This document shows, piece after piece, positions 32,743 to 43,075 of a stretch of DNA of 58,019 nt. The notes beneath the pieces are model-generated. The model worked only from the letters and a program-made list of their open reading frames with translations. It had not been told where the DNA came from and did not search any database. The stretch lies in the NCBI GenBank assembly GCA_903828265.1, contig CAIKLL010000089.1, positions 1 to 58,019 of the forward strand. The letters are read 5' to 3'. This DNA comes from an uncultured Rickettsiales bacterium (GTDB taxonomy: Bacteria; Pseudomonadota; Alphaproteobacteria; Rickettsiales; Rickettsiaceae). The number at the start of each line of letters is the position of its first letter. The first letter of the stretch is position 1. The position numbers were made by a program, and so were the translations under genes.

Positions 32743-33279
32743 TTACTTTATCATTCTACTAAGGATGTTATCCTTACGTATAAAATGATGGTATAAACCA
32801 GCACTTATATGCAACCCTATTAGAGCTGCAAATAAAAAGGCACTAACCTCGTGTAAATTATTAAAAAAACGAGCTAAAATTATATTCTTTTCCAATGGCG
32901 GGATTATAAATAAATTAAAAACATTTATTTCATGTCCTCCAAAACGTGACATTAATATTCCACTAACCGGCATTAAAAACATAAATATGTAAAGTAGGTA
33001 ATGAGTAATCTTAGAAGCTAACTTCTGCCATAATGGTAAGTCAGCTGGTAATTCTAACTTTATATTAATGAAACGCCAGAGGAACCTTAACAATACAAAA
33101 AACAAGACAACCACACCCGTTGCTTTATGCATAGCATATAATTGCCACTTATCGGTTGATGGGAGTACAGATACCATAGTAAAGCCAATTACCAGTAAGC
33201 CTATTATCGCAATACCGATAAGCCAATGAAATAATTTAGAAATTAATCCGTATGATGAAACGGTATTTTTTAGCATCAC
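32743..33279 (-). CDS. Cytochrome b561 family protein
   Basis: 178 aa, 4 TM, SKLFHWLIGIAII, HKATGVVVLFFVLLRFLWR, ALIGLHISAGLYHHFIRKD haem-ligand His pattern. Confidence 0.9.
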   Translation of the reverse strand: MMLKNTVSSYGLISKLFHWLIGIAIIGLLVIGFTMVSVLPSTDKWQLYAMHKATGVVVLFFVLLRFLWRFINIKLELPADLPLWQKLASKITHYLLYIFMFLMPVSGILMSRFGGHEINVFNLFIIPPLEKNIILARFFNNLHEVSAFLFAALIGLHISAGLYHHFIRKDNILSRMIK

Positions 33280-33297
33280 ACCTCCAAATAATTATTA

Positions 33298-34689
33298 TTA
33301 ATCAGAGCTTATTTTTCTAATATACGCAATAGATTTTAGTTTATTACATATACTTTCAAATATAGGCCGTGGCAAAATATCTTTAGTAATAATTTCTAAA
33401 TAACTATTTTTAATAGTAATGTTAAACGAGGGTTCGGTAAAATTAAAACCGTCAATATCTTTAGCAATCCTTATAAAATAACCAAGAATTTGACTATTTT
33501 TAAAATCTTGTCTACAAAGAAGTTTCTTAGAAATTTTGATAAGTTCTATATCCGGCTTAAAATTTGAAGAATATGATAGTATAAGGGCTATCATCAAACG
33601 TTGCCGATGGGTAAAAGGGATTTCTGAATTTAAGATGAATTCGGAAATTGCTGTAGGTGAAAGGGTCTGATCAAAATATTTGTTGAGTGATTGCAAAATA
33701 ATTGCCAGCTTTAAAATTTGGCTAAGATCATTTGATTCTTCCACTAAAGGTTCAATTATTTCATAATATTTATCAAAATTTGTTTGTCCAACTTCATACT
33801 GACAACAATAAATTACTTTCTGTAGTACTATATCTTGGTTTTTTTCAATTTCAGGCAGTAATTCATATCTTACCCCTTCCTTCAATCCGAATATGGAAAC
33901 AATTATATTTTTAGGTTGAAAAACCTCTAGCATTGCCTGAGCTACAATTATTGCATTTGGATTGAGAGTTCTACTATTCAGCTTAATCTTATTACGTTGA
34001 ATTTCATTAATACTTTTTAAGTATAAGCTAAACTCATCATTTGAAATACTGAGGTTGTGCAAGTTTTTTAGGGGATATTTATTGAATTCGATAAAAAAAC
34101 GACAAATAAATCTAAGAGCTCCACCAATTAAATACAAATTTTCGTATTGATAATTACCGTATTCTTCTCTGATAATTTTTGCTATATCTTCTAAATTTTG
34201 TAACTTCCTCGTTGTAATGATTTTAGTCCCCAGCGCAAGAGAACTTAATTTACCGATTAGGCGATTATTAATTTCTATAAGCTCTAAGCTCCCTCCTCCG
34301 AGATCTGCAGCGACACCATTAACATCGGAAACACCGGATATTAAACCGACAGCAGTTAAATATGCTTCCCTTTCACCTGAAATAACTTCAATAGTAAGGT
34401 TAAATTTCTTTTTAATAAATTCTATAAAAACCTTTGATCTCGGATGATCCCGAAGTACAGCCGTAGCCACACATTTAATTTCCGTAACTTGAAGAGTGGT
34501 AAATATATGTAATATATAATTTATTGATAAATAAGCTTGATGTTTTATATCAAGTTCTTCTTGCGCAAAAAGAGTTAGAATATCATTTTTAAACTTATTA
34601 TTGAATATTTCTGGAGCACCAATAGTATTACTTTCGTGTACTACTGCTCTAATGGCATTATAGCCAATATCAATTATCCCAAGACGCAT
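33298..34689 (-). CDS. Ppx/GppA exopolyphosphatase family protein
   Basis: IDIGYNAIRAVVHE, AVLRDHPRSKVFI, ISGEREAYLTAVG, ADLGGGSLELIEI. Confidence 0.9.
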   Translation of the reverse strand: MRLGIIDIGYNAIRAVVHESNTIGAPEIFNNKFKNDILTLFAQEELDIKHQAYLSINYILHIFTTLQVTEIKCVATAVLRDHPRSKVFIEFIKKKFNLTIEVISGEREAYLTAVGLISGVSDVNGVAADLGGGSLELIEINNRLIGKLSSLALGTKIITTRKLQNLEDIAKIIREEYGNYQYENLYLIGGALRFICRFFIEFNKYPLKNLHNLSISNDEFSLYLKSINEIQRNKIKLNSRTLNPNAIIVAQAMLEVFQPKNIIVSIFGLKEGVRYELLPEIEKNQDIVLQKVIYCCQYEVGQTNFDKYYEIIEPLVEESNDLSQILKLAIILQSLNKYFDQTLSPTAISEFILNSEIPFTHRQRLMIALILSYSSNFKPDIELIKISKKLLCRQDFKNSQILGYFIRIAKDIDGFNFTEPSFNITIKNSYLEIITKDILPRPIFESICNKLKSIAYIRKISSD

Positions 34690-34900
34690 TTTTATTCATT
34701 AAATCCAATTATTTGTAGGCTATATGAAATTTATAATTTCGATTAGATATTACTTCCAAAAGAAGTAATATCATTTAAAAAAGCTACTAACAAATAAATA
34801 TTAATTTATTCCATTACTCAACAAAGCTTGTGCTAAGTCAATTCATAATACTTCTAGTGTACTTTCCAAGTTTATTTAGCGTCTTTCGTAGATGATTCGA

Positions 34901-36658
34901 TTATTCTACTGATTCGGCTCCCTCTTTTTTGGTACTAGCACTCCCTTTCGGGTCATAAGGCTCTTGAGTCGGTATAAATGTAGGCGGTAAAAGTCTGCTT
35001 GTAAAGAACTTATCTTCGAAATATTTAATTTTCTTGGATTTTATTGGGGGAAAAGATTCAATAAGTATAATCTGTTCATCCCTTGGTAGCTGTATTACCT
35101 CTTGGGGTAGTAATAATGCTCTTTGAACTTTTGAAACACTTTGCGTTCTAGTGGAAATATTTAAATCGAAAAATAAAGGTTTGTTAAACGAAGTTTGTTC
35201 AACGGTTTTATTTCCGCATAATTGAGATATTAAGTTTGCTGTTTCATAATTGTTCGCAGCAAAAGTGATACGGAAAGTAGAGTTTGATAGGAAAGAGTTC
35301 ATTCCTGCATCTTCATAAGTCCCCTTTAATTGCTGAGTATCTTGAATAATTAGAAATAAGCGTACTCTATATCCTCTAAAATAAGCAATACCAGCCTTGA
35401 ACTGATCCATTTTTCCCAGTGTCGGAAACTCATCCATTAAGAACATTACACCATAAGGTTCTTCTTTAGTATTAGGCATTTTCCTGCTTAAAAATTCTGT
35501 AGCCTGCTGGTAAAAAATCTGCATTAATCTTTGTAGACGTTGGATATTATCTGGAGTTAAACCTACATAAACAGTAGTTTTAACTTTTTTAAATTCCATA
35601 ATGTTAAAATCAGAGGTAGCAGTTGCTGAATCAATTAAAGGATTTGCCCAAAGCTCAAGCGAAGAGTTCATAGTAGATATAACTCCTGAACGCTCTTTAT
35701 CAGCTTTTTGCAAAAAGGCAGCAATATTCATATAAGCAACCGGATGGATTGCATCACCGAGAGTATCGAGTACTACGGCGAGATTATAGACAACATCGTC
35801 ACTACGCATTGTTCTAACAACTTGGCCAAAGGATTTTGTTTTTGTTGGATCTGCAAGCAGGTATAAAACTACTCCTAAAAATAAACTCCGCGCTTCGTTA
35901 TTCCAAAAATCTTTCTCAGGCATTATTAAATTAGAAATTTTCTGGACATCATCAACCATCTGACCGGGTTTACTACTAACCCAATCTATTGGATTATAGC
36001 AATGTGTTATCCCATCAGGATTAGAAGGTTCCCAAACATATACTTTCTGGCCGGATTTTGCTCTCCATCCACTAGTAAATAAGTGATTCTCTAACTTGAT
36101 ATCGTGCACTACTACAGAATGATCCCAGAACAAAAGATTTGGTATTACAAACCCCACACCTTTACCGGAACCGGTAGGTGCGAATAATAAGGCATGCTGG
36201 AAACCGTCTGCTACAAAATAGCCTACATCATCCTGGCCAAGCAGCATACCGTGTTTTGCCCTCAAATTTGCCCTCTCAATATCAGCTTGGGATGCCCAGT
36301 CGGCGGAACCGTATACGGATTCTTTTGGAAGAAAAAACTGGAGGGCTTTTATTCTTTTAAAGTTCTTAATATAATATAATCCAACAATTATTTCTGGGAC
36401 AATTATAGCAAGAACAAGCTTAAGCTTTAAATAATTATATGCTTCAAAACTTAGCCTTGACCACGAGTTTATTAACCAATAAATCCATTTGTAAGCTATA
36501 AAAAGGGCAGTAGAATCTAGGCCTATTAATCCTATTTCATTAGTTACAAAAGCAATTAATAAACCGTTTATCCATAATGTACAGAATAACACGAAAGGAT
36601 GAATTACTAAATGCCCAAAGATGGTCCGTGCTTTTCGTAGTATTGCGTTAAATTCCAT
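34901..36658 (-). CDS. virD4: Type IV secretion coupling protein VirD4
   Basis: APTGSGKGVGFVIPNLL Walker A, FLMDEFPTLGKMD Walker B, GSADWA. Confidence 0.95.
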   Translation of the reverse strand: MEFNAILRKARTIFGHLVIHPFVLFCTLWINGLLIAFVTNEIGLIGLDSTALFIAYKWIYWLINSWSRLSFEAYNYLKLKLVLAIIVPEIIVGLYYIKNFKRIKALQFFLPKESVYGSADWASQADIERANLRAKHGMLLGQDDVGYFVADGFQHALLFAPTGSGKGVGFVIPNLLFWDHSVVVHDIKLENHLFTSGWRAKSGQKVYVWEPSNPDGITHCYNPIDWVSSKPGQMVDDVQKISNLIMPEKDFWNNEARSLFLGVVLYLLADPTKTKSFGQVVRTMRSDDVVYNLAVVLDTLGDAIHPVAYMNIAAFLQKADKERSGVISTMNSSLELWANPLIDSATATSDFNIMEFKKVKTTVYVGLTPDNIQRLQRLMQIFYQQATEFLSRKMPNTKEEPYGVMFLMDEFPTLGKMDQFKAGIAYFRGYRVRLFLIIQDTQQLKGTYEDAGMNSFLSNSTFRITFAANNYETANLISQLCGNKTVEQTSFNKPLFFDLNISTRTQSVSKVQRALLLPQEVIQLPRDEQIILIESFPPIKSKKIKYFEDKFFTSRLLPPTFIPTQEPYDPKGSASTKKEGAESVE

Positions 36659-36661
36659 CTT

Positions 36662-37645
36662 TTATTCCTCCATATTCTTAAAATAGATTTCAGAAACATA
36701 TCTTCTGCCGCCGCTACCACGCTTTAATTGTACCACAATATCAACAACGGCACGGATATATTTCTTAATCTCGTCTGGAGGCATCCCAAGGCCTGCTTGC
36801 ATTACCATTAATTTTAGCTGCTCCAAAGCCATTGATGGCGCATCGGCATGCAACGTAGAAATAGATCCAGGGTGCCCTGTATTTATTGCTCTCAAAAAAC
36901 TAAAAGCTTCTGCTCCTCTAAGCTCTCCAACAATAATTCTATCAGGCCGAAGCCTAAGACAGGCTTCGATAAGATCTTGTGTAGTAACTTTAGCTCGCCC
37001 CTGCCCACCTTTCGAAGCAAGCAGATGTACGCGGTTAGGATGCTTGTGAAGAATTACTTCTCTTGCGTCCTCTACAGTAATCAACCTTTCATGGGTAGGT
37101 ATTTCTCCAAGGGCTGCATTAGTAAAAGTGGTTTTACCGGTTGATGTGCCACCACTTATAATAATATTTTTTTTAGAAAGAACGGCATGTTTTATGAATT
37201 CTTTGCTCTTCCCTTCTTTCAAGTAATTCCTTAAGATAGCATCATTCTCGTCTATAAGTTCTTTAGTGCTAGTATTATCAAATGCTCCTCTTTCCGCATA
37301 TTGATCTAGAGATAAATGCATGGTACTACCTTTCCTTATGGCAAAAGCAGCAATATTAGGTTCAACAGCAGGAGGGAATACTACTTGTACACGATACCCA
37401 TTCGGTAAGGTAGCAGATAATAGCGGTTTTTCTTCTGATATTACCTGATCAGTAGACTGAGCTATTAGCCTGCCAAGGCCTAGTAAATGATCTATATCTA
37501 CCTCAGGTAATAATTCCATTCTAAGATCTCCGGCTTTTTCAACCCAGACCTCTCCCGGTTTATTTATCATCAGCTCGTTTACCCCTTCCTCGGCAAATAT
37601 ATTTTTAAAGGGTAATAGATATGTCTCTAGCGCTGCAAAACTCAT
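36662..37645 (-). CDS. virB11: Type IV secretion ATPase VirB11
   Basis: SGGTSTGKTTFTNA, LRLRPDRIIVGELRGAEAFSFLRAINTGHPGSISTLHAD. Confidence 0.96.
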   Translation of the reverse strand: MSFAALETYLLPFKNIFAEEGVNELMINKPGEVWVEKAGDLRMELLPEVDIDHLLGLGRLIAQSTDQVISEEKPLLSATLPNGYRVQVVFPPAVEPNIAAFAIRKGSTMHLSLDQYAERGAFDNTSTKELIDENDAILRNYLKEGKSKEFIKHAVLSKKNIIISGGTSTGKTTFTNAALGEIPTHERLITVEDAREVILHKHPNRVHLLASKGGQGRAKVTTQDLIEACLRLRPDRIIVGELRGAEAFSFLRAINTGHPGSISTLHADAPSMALEQLKLMVMQAGLGMPPDEIKKYIRAVVDIVVQLKRGSGGRRYVSEIYFKNMEE

Positions 37646-39096
37646 TTCATTACATTTTTAATTGCTGCTTTAGGAAATTTATAATCCTTGTTTACATAAA
37701 TTTTGATTAAAGTTCCTTGATCTATAGTAATTGTAGGGTCAAACTTCTGTTTTTCCAGTAACTCTTTAGCAACATCAGTAATATCCTTAAACGCCTGAGT
37801 AGATGCTGTTTGTGCCTGGGAAGGAGTAGTACTGGCAGTACTTGCCTGTGAAGCCGTAGTACAGGCACTAGTTATAGCACTCACAAGAGCTGTAAGTCTT
37901 TGATCCGGAGTAGCGCTAGCCTGCTGAACTGGTATTGTATCACAAGCTGTCTTTATAGAGGTATAAAGAGTTGATGTTTTATCTGATATAGCAGTAGGAA
38001 CAGTCGCACAAATTTGAGTAAATTTTTGACCTGAATCAAGACCTTGTTGGGTAGAAATACTAGTAGTACTGGTCAAAGCCGCTGAAGCTGCCGCTGACTG
38101 TGTAGAAGCAGACTGGGTACTTTCTACAGGTTTTACTATGGAATCTAAAGTACTCGCTAGGGTAATGTTGAACGCTGATCGTAACACCGCATTACTAAAA
38201 CGTTCTTTAAATTTATTATCTACTCTTCCTTGCTGACCTTTTCTACCCAGATTATCCATACCTGTACCGCCAAAATTAAGGGTATAGCCCGTTGATAAAT
38301 CTATTCTCGTCCATTCAATTGCAATGCGGCCGTAAGCTCCATTAGTTCCAGTATTATATGTACCAAACACCCTTGAACCTTTAGGTATAAGTATATTGCG
38401 ACCCCATTCCGAGTAAACGTCCCTGCTAATAATTGCCCTAATTTCCCCTCCAAAATCTGTATTAATCGCTGTCTCGATTATTGCGTCTAGCATCTTACCC
38501 CTACCAAGAATAAGGTGCATATCACCTCTTTGTTTAAAATCAGTCTCTTGTTCTATCTGTTCTGGTGTTTTCGGCTTAGGAGCTCCGGAAATTAACACTA
38601 TGGCTGATTTTCTTTTTGCTTCCAACTTTCGCTTTGCTTCATCACTTTGGGATTTTATATCTAGCGGCAAAGCAGGATTAACAAGAGGTAAATTAACATC
38701 TTTAGAATTTTCCGGGGTAGGTAAAGGTGTTTTATCTTGTGATAAAGGCGAAGGAGGCAATACATCCTGGGCTGCAGGTACAGGAGGAGGAGGAGGTAAT
38801 GCCGGATCTTCTAATTTTGGTGGAGTAGGAAGAGCCGGTATGGCCGGTATAGCAGCATCAACCGGAATCTGAACCGGTTTTACGACATTATCTGGAACAG
38901 GAGTAGATTCTTGTTTTGGAGCTTCGTCAGAACTGATAAACAAGTTAAAAAATAAATAAAGAAAAACTCCTGCAACTACGACCAAAATTATTATACTCTG
39001 CTTTGGATTAGTTGCTACTTTAGAGAGTTCTTGCTCAACCTCCGGAAGGTCGGCTTGAACTTTTTCTGGTTCTGCAGCGTTATTTTCTTTAGCCAT
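37642..39096 (-). CDS. virB10: Type IV secretion protein VirB10
   Basis: Single TM, Pro-rich periplasmic region, LILGRGKMLDAIIETAINTDFGGEIRAIISRDVYSEWGRNILIPKGSRVFG. Confidence 0.94.
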   Translation of the reverse strand: MAKENNAAEPEKVQADLPEVEQELSKVATNPKQSIIILVVVAGVFLYLFFNLFISSDEAPKQESTPVPDNVVKPVQIPVDAAIPAIPALPTPPKLEDPALPPPPPVPAAQDVLPPSPLSQDKTPLPTPENSKDVNLPLVNPALPLDIKSQSDEAKRKLEAKRKSAIVLISGAPKPKTPEQIEQETDFKQRGDMHLILGRGKMLDAIIETAINTDFGGEIRAIISRDVYSEWGRNILIPKGSRVFGTYNTGTNGAYGRIAIEWTRIDLSTGYTLNFGGTGMDNLGRKGQQGRVDNKFKERFSNAVLRSAFNITLASTLDSIVKPVESTQSASTQSAAASAALTSTTSISTQQGLDSGQKFTQICATVPTAISDKTSTLYTSIKTACDTIPVQQASATPDQRLTALVSAITSACTTASQASTASTTPSQAQTASTQAFKDITDVAKELLEKQKFDPTITIDQGTLIKIYVNKDYKFPKAAIKNVMK

Positions 39097-39098
39097 AA

Positions 39099-39524
39099 TT
39101 ATCTAGTTTTTTTTGGGTATTGGAATCTAATAACATATACCAAATCTTTATCATTCTCATCTTCCAATTCTTTGGCAACAATGTCAAACTGATAAGTTCT
39201 TTTATTAGTGATAATCGTCATGTTAGTGCGGATGTTCTTTTCCATTGGCTTAATAAATAATTTATTGCCAAGAGGGGTTAGTTTCCAAGCAAACGATTCC
39301 CCGAGTGTTATTGTTTCTATGGTTTCGTTTCTAGCAAATTCGATATGAGATTGAAAGCCGTAATGAAGCACTAATAGATAGACCTCGTTAGGGTTATATA
39401 TGTAGGTTTTAATCCTGCTATCAGTGGTAAGTGACAACTCGTCCGTATCGTCATACATACTTGCATTGGCTACCGACGTACAAAGCATCATTATTACAAA
39501 TAAAATTCTAACTATTATCATCAT
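39099..39524 (-). CDS. virB9: Type IV secretion protein VirB9, N-terminal-domain-only form
   Basis: Between virB8 and virB10; TYIYNPNEVYLLVLHYGFQSHIEFARNETIETITLGESFAWKLTPLGNKLFIKP; only 141 aa. Confidence 0.82.
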   Translation of the reverse strand: MMIIVRILFVIMMLCTSVANASMYDDTDELSLTTDSRIKTYIYNPNEVYLLVLHYGFQSHIEFARNETIETITLGESFAWKLTPLGNKLFIKPMEKNIRTNMTIITNKRTYQFDIVAKELEDENDKDLVYVIRFQYPKKTR

Positions 39525-40242
39525 CTACCCTATAACCTATTACTTGAAAACCTATTGGATTAGTATCCCTATCGCTATCTGTTAATTCCATCGGCAAATA
39601 ATCGAATTCAACAATAGCAATCTTGTTAAAGACCTTTCTGGCACCTGCAGTTTCATTGATAGAAAACCTTAACATGAATTTTTTATCTGCAAGCTTTGAC
39701 CATGACTTGACTACTAGAAAGGTGGTATTCTTTTGACCATACTTGATAGTTGGATTAACTTCGTTATTTTTGAGATAATTACGATATGACCAATAGATTG
39801 AGCTAGAAGACAACAGCCTGACAGTTTTCATGGCTTCTGTATCAAAATCGACTGGATTATAAGTCTCCCTAGCAGTAACATATCTTTTTATAAAATATTG
39901 AGCCAATGAATCATTAGCCGTAAGAACCGAAGAATTCAATGGATTAACAATCTTAGCCATTCCGGTTGTATCATCAATTTGTATAACAAACGGATCAAAA
40001 CGTTTAATACTTACTACGTACCCCACTGCAGCAACAGAAATAATACATAAAAATATCAGGACCACGAGCAGGAGAAACAACAAGTTTCTTTGAACCGTCA
40101 CATTTTGGAACCTTTCTTCATACCAGTTTCTGATTTGTTTAATAGATCCATGCCCTTCTTCTGGGGTTCCTTGAACTTTGCTTTCTTGAATAAAACCAGA
40201 TTTGCTTTTAAATTTTTCTACTAGCTCGCTTAACTTGAACAT
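39508..40242 (-). CDS. virB8: Type IV secretion protein VirB8
   Basis: Cytoplasmic stub, one TM, periplasmic NTF2-like domain RFDPFVIQIDDTTGMAKIV...YFIKRYVTARETYN; precedes virB9. Confidence 0.9.
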   Translation of the reverse strand: MFKLSELVEKFKSKSGFIQESKVQGTPEEGHGSIKQIRNWYEERFQNVTVQRNLLFLLLVVLIFLCIISVAAVGYVVSIKRFDPFVIQIDDTTGMAKIVNPLNSSVLTANDSLAQYFIKRYVTARETYNPVDFDTEAMKTVRLLSSSSIYWSYRNYLKNNEVNPTIKYGQKNTTFLVVKSWSKLADKKFMLRFSINETAGARKVFNKIAIVEFDYLPMELTDSDRDTNPIGFQVIGYRVDDDNS

Positions 40243-40603
40243 AATCTAATTGCCAATTTTGTGATACCTTTAGACGAATTTAACAGGCTATAGAATAAAA
40301 ACATTTAGATGCTTAGCTATTTGCATCCGTAGATTCATCACAAGGCCCTTTGGATATTGATTATGTATCACCTAAAATAATAAAATAAACAAAAAGATAA
40401 AAGGAATCCAATTTACTGAGATTTTTTTTATTAAGAGTTGCTTTTAGATTATAGTTTTTCCTCTACTTAGAAAATTTTTTTGCTTTAATTCTCTAATTTT
40501 CAACGCTTACCAGTTTAATAATATAAGCAGTAAAGATTTGATTATTTCATCTTGATTAGTTCATCACCGAAGGTATATTAAATAATTTAATTGCCATGGA
40601 TAA

Positions 40604-41701
40604 ATGTACAATATAATGAATAAATTTAAATTCCAATTAAAAGCATCTAATAATAAAGCACGAACAGGATTTATTGAAACAGCCCATGGTACTATTAGAA
40701 CCCCTGCCTTTATGCCTGTTGGTACAAGAGCTGCGGTAAAGGCAATCTTTCCGGAATCGGTAAAAACCACCGGTAGTGATGTAATTCTTGGTAATACTTA
40801 CCACTTAATGTTAAAACCAGGAGCTGAGAGAATTGCTAAACTCGGCGGTATCCATAAATTTATGAACTGGCATGGACCGATCCTTACGGATTCCGGAGGG
40901 TTTCAGGTAATGTCATTATCTGATTTGCGAAAAATCACCGAAGAAGGAGTAGAATTCAGATCGCACATTGATGGAAGTAGACATATGCTTACCCCAGAAA
41001 GATCTACAGAAATTCAGTATTTATTAGGCAGCACTATCAGTATGGCCTTTGATGAATGTACTCCTTACCCTGCCACTTTCGAACAAGCTAAATCTTCAAT
41101 GGAATTGTCCTCAAGATGGGCTAAAAGGTCACGTAACGCTTTTGTTAAAAGGCCGGGATATGCTCAATTCGGTATTATGCAAGGCGGCATATACCAAGAA
41201 TTAAGAGAAAAATCAGCTTCTGATCTTATTGAACTTGATTTTGAAGGATACGCTATAGGGGGTTTAGCTGTAGGAGAGGGGCAAAAGATAATGTTTTCCA
41301 TCCTAGATTATGCTCCTGCTTTATTACCAGAAAATAAACCCCGTTATCTTATGGGAGTAGGTAAACCAGCCGATATTATTGGTGCAGTAACAAGAGGTGT
41401 TGACATGTTTGATTGTGTAATTCCAACGAGGTCGGGGAGAAATGGTCAAGCATTTACTAAATATGGAACTGTAAATATCCGTAACAGTAAATATGCAGAT
41501 GATAACACACCTCTTGAACAAGATTGTCCTTGCCCAGCATGTGCTAATTATAGCAAAGCATACTTGCATCATGTTGTTAGGGTTGGGGAGATAATTGGCT
41601 CAATGTTAATGACATGGCATAATATTCAATATTTTCAAGGATTAATGGCAAGAATTAGAACATATATCGAGGAAGGCAGGGATTTTGATTTTGATTGCTA
41701 G
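40604..41701 (+). CDS. tgt: Queuine tRNA-ribosyltransferase
   Basis: [28 protein letters not shown], Zn motif [22 protein letters not shown]. Confidence 0.96.
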   Translation: MYNIMNKFKFQLKASNNKARTGFIETAHGTIRTPAFMPVGTRAAVKAIFPESVKTTGSDVILGNTYHLMLKPGAERIAKLGGIHKFMNWHGPILTDSGGFQVMSLSDLRKITEEGVEFRSHIDGSRHMLTPERSTEIQYLLGSTISMAFDECTPYPATFEQAKSSMELSSRWAKRSRNAFVKRPGYAQFGIMQGGIYQELREKSASDLIELDFEGYAIGGLAVGEGQKIMFSILDYAPALLPENKPRYLMGVGKPADIIGAVTRGVDMFDCVIPTRSGRNGQAFTKYGTVNIRNSKYADDNTPLEQDCPCPACANYSKAYLHHVVRVGEIIGSMLMTWHNIQYFQGLMARIRTYIEEGRDFDFDC

Positions 41702-42425
41702 TTACATAAGCCTTTTCTTATTTGGAGTATTGATCGGTAATTTCACCACTACTCTATTTTATCGTTTGCCTAGAAATATAATGATTAGCGGATTTAATCA
41801 GAAATCAACAAGACCTCCATTTTGTTCAAATTGTAATCACGTTTTACTTTTTTATGAATACCTTCCGATTTTAAGCTGGTTCAGTACTCTTGGAAAATGC
41901 AATTACTGCCATACTCCCATTAATAAATCGTATATAGCACTTGAAATTTTAATAGGGCTAATAGCAATAATTTTATACTATCTTGTTGGCCAGAATTTGG
42001 AATATTTTTTCCTTTATTTCTGTCTGGGAACACTAACTATCTTAAATATTTTCATATATTTAGAAAATAATTTCATTTCAACAAAGATTACTTTAGGAAT
42101 CATTATTACAGGTATAATTTACCGTACGTTAACTGATCAAGAAATTTTCGTATGGCTAGCAAGTTTATCATTAGCATGTATATTAAGCCTATGGGTAATT
42201 CGGGAAAGTATGGAAGATAAAAATTCATATAACTATAGCAAACTTTTAGTACACTTGATTTTACCGGCAAGCCTATGGTGTCGCTACGAAAGCGTATTAC
42301 TTTTTATAATTAGCGTTGCTCTTTGCTATCTATTTTCTAAAGTGATAAAGTACAGAATATTCTACCCCCTCGGCATCGTGAATTTATTTTTTATTAGCTT
42401 ATTCACCTTTATGGCAAGCACTTAA
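41685..42425 (+). CDS. Prepilin peptidase (PilD)-like membrane protein, catalytic Asp motifs not conserved
   Basis: N-terminal CxxC...CxxC region [33 protein letters not shown] plus TM helices. Confidence 0.78.
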   Translation: MILIASYISLFLFGVLIGNFTTTLFYRLPRNIMISGFNQKSTRPPFCSNCNHVLLFYEYLPILSWFSTLGKCNYCHTPINKSYIALEILIGLIAIILYYLVGQNLEYFFLYFCLGTLTILNIFIYLENNFISTKITLGIIITGIIYRTLTDQEIFVWLASLSLACILSLWVIRESMEDKNSYNYSKLLVHLILPASLWCRYESVLLFIISVALCYLFSKVIKYRIFYPLGIVNLFFISLFTFMAST

Positions 42426-42433
42426 TATGAATC

Positions 42434-43075
42434 TTATATGCTTAATCCCCCGCCGCCTTTCTGGAAAGTCTTACTCGCCTGCTCTATCCTGCGAACTTCT
42501 GCTTCCCCATAAGATTTCAAATCTGATTCTTTACCTCCCTCATACTTACTGGCTCGCTTTTGTCCGCCCATCATCATATTATGAGCATAATTATCTTTTT
42601 TAGTCTCTCCCGCTATTCTCCTTGGATTCATTACTTTATAAACCTCATAGATAGCAAATTCCTTGATGATTTTCTTTACGCTAGCTTTTGCCTTTGCATC
42701 TAAAGGATATTTATCATATATACTGTTATTTGCGTCAATATCACGATCCGCTCCTTCGTATCTTTTAATAAGGTTGCGAGTAAATTTACTGATGTCCTGT
42801 TCTACTTCCTCATCATTAAATTTAATTTTTTTACCGGTTAATTTATCAGTTTTTAGTTCACGTTTTGCTAAGTGTTTTTTTATTAATAAGATCAGCTTGC
42901 TTTGCATTTCGCCAAGGTCCGCGGCTTCTTCAATAATGCGATCAATTGCTTTACCAACATTTTCATCTTTCTTTAACTCTTCCAGTATCTCGACCATTTC
43001 TGATTCATACTTTTCTGAAAGAGAATTTTTAATACTATCTTCAGACTGGTCTTTCAAAGACATAAATTCTTCCAA
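42434..43075 (-). CDS. Hypothetical charged, helical protein
   Basis: 213 aa ORF abutting the SIMPL gene; MSLKDQ start preferred; no family recognised. Confidence 0.6.
   Translation of the reverse strand: MEEFMSLKDQSEDSIKNSLSEKYESEMVEILEELKKDENVGKAIDRIIEEAADLGEMQSKLILLIKKHLAKRELKTDKLTGKKIKFNDEEVEQDISKFTRNLIKRYEGADRDIDANNSIYDKYPLDAKAKASVKKIIKEFAIYEVYKVMNPRRIAGETKKDNYAHNMMMGGQKRASKYEGGKESDLKSYGEAEVRRIEQASKTFQKGGGGLSI

Noticed and set aside
36848-37144. 98-aa plus-strand ORF
   Set aside because: Antisense to virB11, composition typical of a spurious ORF; likewise 36178-36360 and 36194-36379 antisense to virD4.
39096-39110. Frameshift as cause of the short VirB9
   Set aside because: VirB10 starts 2 nt after the VirB9 stop, so no residual C-terminal domain sequence exists to restore.
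40243-40603. Possible ncRNA in the 361-bp virB8-tgt gap
   Set aside because: No recognisable RNA family sequence or convincing stem; simply AT-rich divergent promoter space.
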